A stretch of DNA of 64,000 bases from contig NC_027866.1 in NCBI RefSeq assembly GCF_000187245.1, positions 62,001 to 126,000 of the forward strand, written 5' to 3'. The first letter of the stretch is position 1; each line of letters begins with the position of its first letter. Origin of the DNA: Ogataea parapolymorpha DL-1. Its lineage: Eukaryota; Ascomycota; Pichiomycetes; Pichiales; Pichiaceae. A model generated the notes under the pieces. It was not told where the DNA came from. It was given only the letters and a program-made list of their open reading frames with translations, and did no database searches. The translations under genes were made by a program, and so were the position numbers. Of the stretch, positions 55,987 to 64,000 are shown in pieces.

Positions 55987-56495
55987 TCTTGTTTTTCATT
56001 TTTTCTGCAGTCTGCATGCTACGTAACGAGATGTGCATGTTGGAAAAAAATTTGATCAATAGGAAAACTCTGTCAAAAATAGCGGAGAAAGTGACGAAAC
56101 AAGGAGCCATTGCTGATCTGCAGTTAGAGAAGCCATGCTAGCTCCGTGCTTGTTTTTCCGGCTCTCCAACTGGCCTGAATCATCGCATCTGCATCTTCGG
56201 CGTCGCACGACCTATTTCTTTTTCTGAAAATTTTTTTTATTTTTAAATTATATAGCTTCCTCAGGATCTTCTTTTTCCCTTCTTCTTCTCCTTCTCATAG
56301 ACAAAGACCTTCTTTCAGCTCCCATCAAACCCCAATTGGATTTTGATTGCTGCCATCCCAACACTTGTACATTCTTATTGGCTACAGAGCTTGAAAAGGG
56401 ACTTAAAGTACGTGAGTTAAGGAGAGGACTTGTAGCCCTCTCGTAGACAAAGACATATATTAACCTCTATTTTAGAAAAAAATATTTTTTTTACC
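55987..56495. other. Intergenic region tRNA-Ala / URA2 with leader hairpin and direct repeat
   Basis: This 509-bp region should hold the URA2 promoter and 5' leader. A 16-base near-perfect direct repeat TCT C(a/g)TAGACAAAGAC occurs at 56293-56308 and 56439-56454. A stem-loop with 6-bp arms GAGAGG / CCTCTC and a 9-base loop lies at 56422-56442, about 55 bp before the ATG. A T-rich stretch (56217-56250) precedes pyrimidine-rich sequence. No ORF or RNA gene is supported, and I saw no CGG-N6-CCG site here. Confidence 0.5.
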
Positions 56496-59400
56496 ATGTC
56501 TGTGAAGTTTTCCAATCCAATCTCTCCGCCAATGGAGAGTACTGGAGACACTCTCATCACCCTGGAGACCCAGGATGGTGTTGCATTGCAAGGATATTCC
56601 TTCGGTGCTGAGAAGGCAGTTGCTGGTGAACTTGTCTTCCAGACCGGTATGGTGGGATATCCAGAGTCGATCACTGATCCTTCGTACGAGGGTCAGATTC
56701 TTGTCATTACCTATCCTTTGGTGGGTAATTATGGTGTTCCAGACCGCCAATTAATGGATGAGGTTGTTGAGAAGCTGCCAAAGTACTTTGAGTCCAACAG
56801 AATCCATGTTGCCGGTCTAGTTGTCGCTCATTATACTGAGGAATATTCTCACTACCTTGCGAAATCCTCTCTAGGCCAATGGTTGAAGAGCGAGGGTATT
56901 CCTGCCATCTACGGTGTCGATACTAGAGCTTTGACCAAGAAACTTAGACAAGACGGTTCCACTCTCGGTAGACTGTGTTTGCAGAAGCCAGGCACGAGCG
57001 TTTCCGAGTGCATGGACCCTCAGACCTGGAAAGACAATTTTGTTGTTCCTGAGTGGGTGGATCCTAACACGCAGAACCTGGTTGCTGTTGTTTCCACCAA
57101 GGAGCCTGTGGTTTACGATCCGCCTAAGGAGGTGGCCAGAGTGGGTCCGGACGGCAAGGTGATCAGAATCGTTGCTGTCGACGTGGGTATGAAGTACAAC
57201 CAGATCAGATGCTTTGTGAACCGCGGTGTCTCGCTCAAGGTGGTGCCATGGGACTACGACTTCACCAACGAGGAGTACGATGGTTTGTTCATTTCCAACG
57301 GTCCTGGCGATCCGTCTGTCATGACCGACGTTGTCGAGAAATTGAGAAAGTGTCTCGAGGAGGCCAAGACGCCGATTTTCGGGATTTGTCTCGGCCACCA
57401 GCTGATGGCCAGAGCCTCGGGCGCATCGACTTTGAAGCTGAAATTCGGTAACAGAGGCCACAATATTCCGTGCACGTCCACCATTTCCGGAAAGTGCTAC
57501 ATCACGTCGCAGAACCACGGGTACGCTGTCGACACCGACACACTGACTCCCGGCTGGAAGGAGCTGTTTGTCAACGCGAACGACGGCTCGAACGAGGGTA
57601 TTTACCACACGGAAAAGCCGTTCTTCTCGGTCCAGTTCCACCCAGAGTCCACCCCTGGTCCAAGAGACACAGAATTCCTGTTTGACACATTTATCCAGAC
57701 CGTTATCGAGTTCAAGAGCTCCAAGAAACTCAAGGCTGTGGAGTTCCCTGGCGGAAAAATCGACGAAAACAGAGCTCTGCATCCACGCGTGAACGCCAAG
57801 AAAGTGCTGGTTCTTGGTTCCGGTGGATTGTCCATTGGACAAGCCGGAGAGTTCGACTACTCTGGCTCGCAGGCCATCAAGGCCCTGAAAGAGGAAGGAA
57901 TATACACCATCCTGATTAATCCTAACATTGCCACCATCCAGACCTCCAAGGGTCTGGCAGACAAGGTGTATTTCCTGCCTGTCACGCCGGAGTTTGTGAG
58001 AAAAGTCATCAAGCACGAGCGGCCAGATGCCATCTACTGCACCTTCGGTGGCCAAACCGCCCTCAACGTTGGTATCCAGTTGAAAGACGAGTTCGAGTCG
58101 CTTGGAGTCAAGGTTCTCGGTACGCCGATCGACACCATCATCACCACCGAGGACAGAGAGCTGTTTGCGCGGTCCATGGACGAGATTGGCGAGAAGTGCG
58201 CCAAGTCTCAGACTGCATCTTCCATTGACGAGGCGCTCGCTGCCGTGAAAGAAATCGGCTTCCCGGTCATTGTCAGAGCCGCCTACGCTCTGGGAGGTCT
58301 TGGATCTGGTTTCGCCGATAATGAACAGGAGCTCATGGACCTGTGTCAGAAGGCCTTTGCTGCCTCTCCCCAGGTGCTTGTTGAAAAGTCCATGAAGGGC
58401 TGGAAAGAAGTCGAGTACGAGGTTGTTCGTGACGCTTTCGACAACTGTATCACCGTCTGTAACATGGAGAATTTCGATCCGCTGGGAATCCACACCGGAG
58501 ACTCGATCGTGGTTGCTCCGTCCCAGACTCTTTCTGACGAGGACTACAACATGCTCAGAACCACTGCCGTCAACGTCATCAGACATTTGGGTGTTGTTGG
58601 TGAGTGCAACATCCAATATGCTCTGAACCCGCTCTCGGAAGAATACTGCATTATTGAGGTCAACGCCAGACTTTCCAGATCGTCTGCGCTGGCTTCCAAA
58701 GCCACTGGATATCCGCTTGCCTACACTGCCGCCAAGCTTGGTTTGAACATCCCATTGAACGAAATCAAGAACTCTGTCACTAAGTCCACCTGTTCGTGTT
58801 TCGAGCCGTCGTTGGACTACTGTGTGGTGAAGATTCCAAGATGGGACCTGAAAAAATTCACCAGAGTCTCGACTTTGCTGTCGTCGTCCATGAAATCTGT
58901 TGGAGAGGTGATGAGCATAGGCAGAACGTTCGAGGAGGCTATTCAGAAAGCTATCAGGTCGACGGACTACCACAACATTGGTTTCAACAAGACAGAGGCC
59001 CTGATGTCCATCGACATCGATTCAGAGCTGCAGACACCTTCTGACCAGCGTCTCTTTGCCATTGCCAACGCCATGTCCGAGGGCTACACTGTTGACAAGA
59101 TCCACAAGCTGACCAACATTGACAGATGGTTCCTGAACAAGCTGGAGGGACTGGTCAAGTACGCCGACAAGATCGCGTCATATGGCGTGAAGGAAAAGCT
59201 GCCAGCGTCGATTTTGAAGCAGGCCAAGCAGCTCGGCTTCGAGGACAGACAGATTGCCAAGTTCCTCAACTCCAACGAGGTGGCCATCAGAAGACTCAGA
59301 AAAGAGCACGGTATCGTTCCGTTCGTCAAGCAGATCGACACCGTCGCAGCAGAGTTCCCTGCCTACACCAACTACCTGTACATGACATACAACGCGGACT

Positions 59401-62400
59401 CCAGCGACGTCGATTTCAACGACAACGGTGTGATGGTGCTGGGTTCTGGTGTCTACAGAATAGGTTCTTCTGTCGAGTTCGACTGGTGTGCCGTCAGAGC
59501 CATCAGAACGCTGAGAGAACAAGGTTTCAAGACTATCATGGTCAACTACAACCCGGAAACCGTCTCTACCGATTACGACGAGGCCGACAGACTGTATTTC
59601 GAGACCATCAACCTGGAGAGAGTGCTGGATATCTACGAGCTTGAAAAGTCTTCTGGTATCATTATTTCCATGGGTGGCCAGACCTCCAACAATATTGCTC
59701 TGCCTTTGCACAGACAAAATGTCAAGATTCTGGGTACCTCGCCGGAAATGATCGACTCGGCCGAAAACAGATACAAGTTCTCGAGAATGCTGGACAAGAT
59801 CGGCGTCGACCAGCCGGCCTGGAAAGAGCTCACCTCGATCCAGGAGGCTGAGGAGTTCGCTGAGAAGGTCACATACCCTGTTTTGGTGAGACCGTCTTAT
59901 GTTCTGTCTGGTGCTGCGATGAACACTGTTTATTCTAAGGCCGACCTGGCGTCGTATCTCTCGCAGGCCGTCGAGGTTTCTCCAGACTACCCCGTTGTTC
60001 TGACCAAGTACATTGAGAACGCCAAGGAGATCGAGATGGACGCCGTTGCCAAGGACGGAAAGCTGATCATGCACGTTGTTGCCGAGCACGTCGAGAACGC
60101 CGGCGTCCACTCTGGTGATGCCACATTGATTGTTCCTCCACAGGACCTGGACAAGGAGACCGTGAGCCGGATTGTCGAGGCCACGTCCAAGATCGGAAAG
60201 GCCCTGGACGTGACTGGACCGTTCAACATCCAGTTCATTGCCAAGAACAACGAGATCAAGGTGATCGAGTGTAACGTGAGAGCGTCGAGATCTTTCCCAT
60301 TCAACTCCAAGGTGGTTGGCACCGACATGATCGAGATGGCTACCAAGGCCATCATGGACATTCCTGTGAAGCCGTACCCTGGCGAGAAGCTGCCGGACGA
60401 CTACTGTGCTGTCAAGGTTCCCCAATTCTCGTTCTCGAGACTTTCAGGTGCCGACCCTGTTCTTGGTGTCGAGATGGCTTCTACCGGTGAGGTTGCCTGT
60501 TTCGGTCACAACAAGTACGAAGCCTATCTCAAGTCTTTGATTTCGACCGGCTTCCAGCTGCCAAAGAAGAACATTCTTCTGTCCATTGGTTCATTCAAGG
60601 AAAAACAGGAATTGTTGCCTTCCATCAAGAAATTGTACGAGCTCGGCTACAACCTGTTTGCGACGGCCGGAACTGCCGACTTCATCCAGGAACACGGTGT
60701 TCCAGTCAAGTATCTGGAGTTGCTGACTGACAGAGAGGACGACAAACAAAAGGCCGAGTACTCGCTGACGCAGCACCTGGCCAACAACCTGATCGACCTG
60801 TACATCAACCTGCCATCGGCCAACAGATTCAGAAGACCGGCCTCGTACGTGTCCAAGGGTTACAGAACAAGAAGGATGGCCGTTGACTATGCCGTTCCTT
60901 TGGTTACCAATGTCAAGAACGCCAAGCTTTTGATCGAGGCCATTGCCAGAAACCTGAGTCTGGAAGTGTCCAACATCGACGCGCAGACTTCGCACAAGAC
61001 CGTTGAATTGCCAGGCCTGATTTCGATCTCCACGTTTGTGCCATCGTTCGAGTCGGACTCTGCTTCCGCCAACATCGAGGCCGTCACCAAGGCTGCTCTG
61101 GCCGCCGGATTCACTCTCACTTCCATCTCTCCAGTTACAGACTCTGGATCGTTCATTGTCGACGCCAGAACTCTGGCCAGGGCCCACGAGCTCGCCCAGG
61201 ACTCCACCTACACGGACTTCTCGTTTGGCGTCGCTGCGACCGAGGAAAACCCGACCCAGATCCAGCACGTTTCCTCGCTCACGTCGTATCTGCTTGTGCG
61301 CTCGGAGGAGTTCCTCAAGAACAAAATTGCATCCACTTCGGCACACTTTGGCGTCTGGCCGGAGAAAGAGCCAATTGTCACAGACACCAAGACCACCGAC
61401 CTGGCCTCTGTGCTTTTGCTGGCCTCCCTTTACAACAGACAGATCCACGTCACCAACGTCACCAGCAAGGATGACCTGGCTCTGATCACCATGTCTAAGG
61501 GTAAAGGTCTGCAGGTGTCGTGCGACGTGTCTGTGTACTCGCTGTTTGTTTCGCAGGAAGAGTATCCTGGAGCAACCTTCCTGCCTACCAAGGAGGACCA
61601 AAAGGCTTTATGGGACAACTTGGACTCTGTTGACTGTTTCTCTGTCGGCGAGACGCCAAGTCTGCTTGCCCAACATGTTGGCCAGCCGGTGACTGCTGCC
61701 ATCGGCATTGCTGACACGCTGCCGCTGCTGCTTTCTGCCGTTGCGGAAGACAAGTTGACGTTTGAGGACATCGTTGCCAAATTGCACGACAACCCAATCA
61801 AGATCTTCAACCTGAGAGACAACGAGTCTATGATCGAGGTCGACGTTGACAGAGCCATGTCCTCACTCAAAACCAAGAGAAGCGTGTGGTCGCCATTCCA
61901 GTCCAAAAACCTCAAGGGTGCCGTTGAGAGAGTGCACATGAACGGCCAGACTGTCTGTCTAGAGGGCGAGTTTGTCGTTGCCGAGGCTCTCGGCAGAGAA
62001 AACGCCTTCCTTGTCCAGCACCCATCATCTCTTGCCGGCACTCCGGCCGTGGCAGAGGCACAACTGGCTGCTTCGCCGGCTACCACCACCAGAAGAGCCT
62101 CGAGATACTCGTTTGACGGCGCCAGAAGATCCACCCTCATTGACTCTCTGAAAGACACCAGCGCAATTTCAGAGTCGCACGAGGGTCCGACCGGTGCCGA
62201 CCTTGTTTCCTCGATGCCTCCAAGAGAGCTGTCGCTGCCAAATGCCATAATTTCCTACATCAAGGGCGACAATCCGTTCCTCAGAAACTCTGTTCTGTCG
62301 GTTAACCAGGTCTCCAGATACCATTTGCACGCTCTGTTTGCTGTTGCACAGGAGATGAGACTTGCTGTTGAAAGAGAAGGTGTTCTGGACGTGTTGAAGG

Positions 62401-63200
62401 GCCGCGTCCTGACCACGGCCTTTTTCGAGCCATCCACCAGAACCGCCTCGTCGTTCAACGCTGCTATGCAGAGACTGGGCGGTCGTGTTGTCTCGATTTC
62501 CGAACAGGGCTCCTCTGTCAAGAAGGGCGAGACTTTGCAGGACACTATCAGAACCATGGCGTGCTACTCCGACGCTATTGTCCTGAGACATCCTTCTGAG
62601 GAAAGTGCAGATATTGCTGCTAAATATTCTCCAGTTCCTATTATTAACGGTGGCAACGGCTCCAGAGAACACCCTACCCAGGCCTTCTTGGACCTGTTCA
62701 CCATCAGAGAAGAGCTGGGTACTGTTAACGGAATCACGGTCACATTCATGGGAGACTTGAAGTATGGAAGACCGGTGCACTCTCTGTGCAAGCTACTGCA
62801 ACACTACCAGGTGAGAATCCAGCTTGTTTCTCCTCCAGAACTGAGACTTCCGGAGAACATGAGAAAGAAGCTTGCCGACTCAGGAATGCTTGTTGGAGAG
62901 TCCACAGAGCTCACCAAGGAAATCATTGCCAAGTCTGACGTGCTGTACTGCACCAGAGTCCAGCAGGAAAGATTTGCCGACAAGGAGCAGTACGAGAGGC
63001 TGAAGGACTCGTATGCTGTTGACAACAGGATCCTTGCACACGCCAAACAGCACATGTGTGTGATGCATCCGCTTCCAAGAGTCAATGAGATCAAGGAGGA
63101 GGTGGACTTTGACCAGAGAGCAGCCTACTTCAGGCAAATGCGTTACGGTTTGTTTGTGAGAATGGCATTGTTGGCCATGGTCATTGGTATTGATTTTTAA
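56496..63200 (+). CDS. URA2: CAD-type multifunctional pyrimidine enzyme: GATase-CPSase-(inactive DHOase)-ATCase
   Basis: Catalyses the first two steps of UMP synthesis, carbamoyl phosphate and carbamoyl aspartate formation, with UTP feedback. The 2234-aa chain holds a glutaminase (1-390, nucleophile C298 in [11 protein letters not shown]), two ATP-grasp CPSase halves (about 425-1450, e.g. [19 protein letters not shown]), a regulatory MGS domain, a DHOase-like domain (about 1500-1800) and ATCase (about 1925-2234, [24 protein letters not shown]). The DHOase-like domain has lost its metal ligands: the H-x-H step reads [12 protein letters not shown] and the Asp site reads [10 protein letters not shown], as in other fungal Ura2, so dihydroorotase must be encoded elsewhere. 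The linker before ATCase has RRASRYS, a PKA-type site. Confidence 0.98.
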   Translation: MSVKFSNPISPPMESTGDTLITLETQDGVALQGYSFGAEKAVAGELVFQTGMVGYPESITDPSYEGQILVITYPLVGNYGVPDRQLMDEVVEKLPKYFESNRIHVAGLVVAHYTEEYSHYLAKSSLGQWLKSEGIPAIYGVDTRALTKKLRQDGSTLGRLCLQKPGTSVSECMDPQTWKDNFVVPEWVDPNTQNLVAVVSTKEPVVYDPPKEVARVGPDGKVIRIVAVDVGMKYNQIRCFVNRGVSLKVVPWDYDFTNEEYDGLFISNGPGDPSVMTDVVEKLRKCLEEAKTPIFGICLGHQLMARASGASTLKLKFGNRGHNIPCTSTISGKCYITSQNHGYAVDTDTLTPGWKELFVNANDGSNEGIYHTEKPFFSVQFHPESTPGPRDTEFLFDTFIQTVIEFKSSKKLKAVEFPGGKIDENRALHPRVNAKKVLVLGSGGLSIGQAGEFDYSGSQAIKALKEEGIYTILINPNIATIQTSKGLADKVYFLPVTPEFVRKVIKHERPDAIYCTFGGQTALNVGIQLKDEFESLGVKVLGTPIDTIITTEDRELFARSMDEIGEKCAKSQTASSIDEALAAVKEIGFPVIVRAAYALGGLGSGFADNEQELMDLCQKAFAASPQVLVEKSMKGWKEVEYEVVRDAFDNCITVCNMENFDPLGIHTGDSIVVAPSQTLSDEDYNMLRTTAVNVIRHLGVVGECNIQYALNPLSEEYCIIEVNARLSRSSALASKATGYPLAYTAAKLGLNIPLNEIKNSVTKSTCSCFEPSLDYCVVKIPRWDLKKFTRVSTLLSSSMKSVGEVMSIGRTFEEAIQKAIRSTDYHNIGFNKTEALMSIDIDSELQTPSDQRLFAIANAMSEGYTVDKIHKLTNIDRWFLNKLEGLVKYADKIASYGVKEKLPASILKQAKQLGFEDRQIAKFLNSNEVAIRRLRKEHGIVPFVKQIDTVAAEFPAYTNYLYMTYNADSSDVDFNDNGVMVLGSGVYRIGSSVEFDWCAVRAIRTLREQGFKTIMVNYNPETVSTDYDEADRLYFETINLERVLDIYELEKSSGIIISMGGQTSNNIALPLHRQNVKILGTSPEMIDSAENRYKFSRMLDKIGVDQPAWKELTSIQEAEEFAEKVTYPVLVRPSYVLSGAAMNTVYSKADLASYLSQAVEVSPDYPVVLTKYIENAKEIEMDAVAKDGKLIMHVVAEHVENAGVHSGDATLIVPPQDLDKETVSRIVEATSKIGKALDVTGPFNIQFIAKNNEIKVIECNVRASRSFPFNSKVVGTDMIEMATKAIMDIPVKPYPGEKLPDDYCAVKVPQFSFSRLSGADPVLGVEMASTGEVACFGHNKYEAYLKSLISTGFQLPKKNILLSIGSFKEKQELLPSIKKLYELGYNLFATAGTADFIQEHGVPVKYLELLTDREDDKQKAEYSLTQHLANNLIDLYINLPSANRFRRPASYVSKGYRTRRMAVDYAVPLVTNVKNAKLLIEAIARNLSLEVSNIDAQTSHKTVELPGLISISTFVPSFESDSASANIEAVTKAALAAGFTLTSISPVTDSGSFIVDARTLARAHELAQDSTYTDFSFGVAATEENPTQIQHVSSLTSYLLVRSEEFLKNKIASTSAHFGVWPEKEPIVTDTKTTDLASVLLLASLYNRQIHVTNVTSKDDLALITMSKGKGLQVSCDVSVYSLFVSQEEYPGATFLPTKEDQKALWDNLDSVDCFSVGETPSLLAQHVGQPVTAAIGIADTLPLLLSAVAEDKLTFEDIVAKLHDNPIKIFNLRDNESMIEVDVDRAMSSLKTKRSVWSPFQSKNLKGAVERVHMNGQTVCLEGEFVVAEALGRENAFLVQHPSSLAGTPAVAEAQLAASPATTTRRASRYSFDGARRSTLIDSLKDTSAISESHEGPTGADLVSSMPPRELSLPNAIISYIKGDNPFLRNSVLSVNQVSRYHLHALFAVAQEMRLAVEREGVLDVLKGRVLTTAFFEPSTRTASSFNAAMQRLGGRVVSISEQGSSVKKGETLQDTIRTMACYSDAIVLRHPSEESADIAAKYSPVPIINGGNGSREHPTQAFLDLFTIREELGTVNGITVTFMGDLKYGRPVHSLCKLLQHYQVRIQLVSPPELRLPENMRKKLADSGMLVGESTELTKEIIAKSDVLYCTRVQQERFADKEQYERLKDSYAVDNRILAHAKQHMCVMHPLPRVNEIKEEVDFDQRAAYFRQMRYGLFVRMALLAMVIGIDF

Positions 63201-63310
63201 CTAGGATAATAGACAATAGATATTAGATTTAATGTTACGAGAATGATTGAATTGATTGTGTTATGCGTACTGTTGATTTTATTTTTGGTTTTTCCTGATG
63301 CAAAAAAATA

Positions 63311-63382
63311 TGCCTCCTACCGGATTTGAACCGGTGATCTTCGCATTACGAGTGCGACGCCTTACCACTTGGCCAAAGAGGC
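63311..63382 (-). tRNA. tRNA-Thr (anticodon CGT)
   Basis: 72-nt cloverleaf on the minus strand: acceptor GCCTCTT / AGGAGGC, D-arm GCCAAGTGGTAAGGC, anticodon arm TCGCA-CTCGTAA-TGCGA and T-arm ACCGG-TTCAAAT-CCGGT. Decodes ACG. No intron; a T-run follows at its 3' side (towards 63303). Confidence 0.94.
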
Positions 63383-63551
63383 ATTATACGCGTAGAATTC
63401 TACACCTTTTGATCATGAAGTAGCGACCCGGTTTTGGTAGCACATGATATAATATAGGTAGTATAATCCAACAAAATAATTCTACATTTAAATTCATCAC
63501 CAGAAGCTTGTTCGCATCTATACACTTAGTTCGCTTGGTTACACTTTCAGT

Positions 63552-64000
63552 CTAGTTAGCCTTTTTCTGCTCATCCCGCTTCGAGTAGATCTTGGCGGTG
63601 AAGGGCTCCTCTATCAGTTCAACAAGCTGGTACATGGCGTAGACAAGACCGGAAATAAACACTCCCGAGGCCTTGCCGTACCACAATGCTGTTCCCAGGA
63701 AACACAGAGTGGATCCGTCGTACATTGGGTTGTCGAGCACGCTGAATGGGAAATCGGTGATTCTCTCGTCTTTGAGGAAGCCAAAGTGGTCTCCGAGGTA
63801 AGTTCCCACAATTCCTAGTTTATACATGGAGGTGGAGACAAAGACAGAGCCGGTTGCAAACAGCAGTGCCCCAATAGCCTTAACAAGCGGCGTGTCCAGC
63901 AACGGAGAGGTCGGCTGGTCCAGAATAGCGTCTCTGTAGATGTGGTCTCTAATCAAACCGAGGGTGAAGACGGTCAAGGAGAACGCATACACGGCAAGCA
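63552..64000 (-). CDS. OPI3: Phospholipid methyltransferase Opi3, 5' end outside the window
   Basis: Partial gene; the window edge cuts off the start. The visible 148 residues match the C-terminal part of Opi3, the ER enzyme that methylates phosphatidyl-monomethylethanolamine to phosphatidylcholine: FSLTVFTLGLIRDHIYRDAI, VKAIGALLFATGSVFVSTSM, YKLGIVGTYLGDHFGFL and SVLDNPMYDGSTLCFLGTAL, then ALWYGKASGVFISGL. Several hydrophobic segments are present. About 50-60 N-terminal residues should lie beyond 64000. The tail KRDEQKKAN is lysine-rich with KKxx-like character, fitting ER residence. Confidence 0.9.
   Translation of the reverse strand, partial: LAVYAFSLTVFTLGLIRDHIYRDAILDQPTSPLLDTPLVKAIGALLFATGSVFVSTSMYKLGIVGTYLGDHFGFLKDERITDFPFSVLDNPMYDGSTLCFLGTALWYGKASGVFISGLVYAMYQLVELIEEPFTAKIYSKRDEQKKAN

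Noticed and set aside
56871..58973. A 700-codon open frame antisense to URA2, plus further long antisense frames at 59178-60425 and 60591-61601
   Set aside because: URA2 is beyond doubt on the plus strand. Biased codon use in the sense gene removes stop codons from the antisense frame. The antisense products are rich in Arg/Val/Asp/His with no domain pattern.

Overview
The window is nuclear DNA from a budding yeast (Saccharomycotina). Most genes are single-exon orthologues of well-known yeast genes. The five introns I could place have yeast donors (GTATGT or GTGAGT) and a (T)ACTAAC branch box. CTG codons fall at conserved leucines, for example in RPL7, so this is not a CUG-Ser or CUG-Ala yeast. 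Composition, short introns and gene content fit an Ogataea/Hansenula-type methylotrophic yeast. That placement is an inference, because no species-diagnostic gene is present.

Layout, left to right. 0.2-14 kb: a mitochondrial unknown, the AP-2 mu subunit, a SERF protein, eIF3i (TIF34), a Cik1/Vik1-like kinesin pseudo-motor protein, CDC14, the Listerin ligase RKR1/LTN1 and ORC2. 14-28 kb: a MATE transporter, a tail-anchored FHA protein, NUS1, a spliced CMC4, a mitochondrial membrane protein, spliced RPL36, MRPL24, a Gyp5-type RabGAP, an unknown, a spliced Smr-domain protein, two-intron RPL7 carrying a C/D snoRNA, and the YPL225W/PBDC1 orthologue. 28-39 kb is visibly richer in G+C: an amino acid permease, an Mmt-type cation transporter, an Ecm5-like JmjC/PHD protein, a second MATE transporter, tRNA-Ala(TGC), CYB2 and a C2H2 protein. 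39-56 kb: FRS2, MAK32, a class-III aminotransferase, RLI1, DPS1, AMD1, PFA5, CGI121, a LAA2-like protein, an MFS transporter, MRPL28, a proline-rich protein and more tRNA genes. 56-64 kb: URA2, tRNA-Thr(CGT) and the 3' part of OPI3.

The genes do not form one pathway. Translation is over-represented: eIF3i, eL36, uL30, two mitoribosomal proteins, two aminoacyl-tRNA synthetases, Rli1, Rkr1, Cgi121, a snoRNA and five tRNAs. Packing is extreme. Several convergent pairs have stop codons 0-8 bp apart or overlapping. PFA5 starts inside the stop codon of CGI121 (ATGA), and CGI121 and the LAA2-like gene diverge across 17 bp.

I see no CRISPR array, no intact transposon and no clear secondary-metabolite or defence cluster. 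The most rewarding observations are the 31- and 38-nt introns with a fixed branch-to-acceptor spacing, the snoRNA in RPL7 intron 2, the AMD1/PFA5/CGI121/LAA2 overlap cluster, and several proteins that keep a fold but lack its catalytic residues (kinesin-like, JmjC, DHOase, pfkB).
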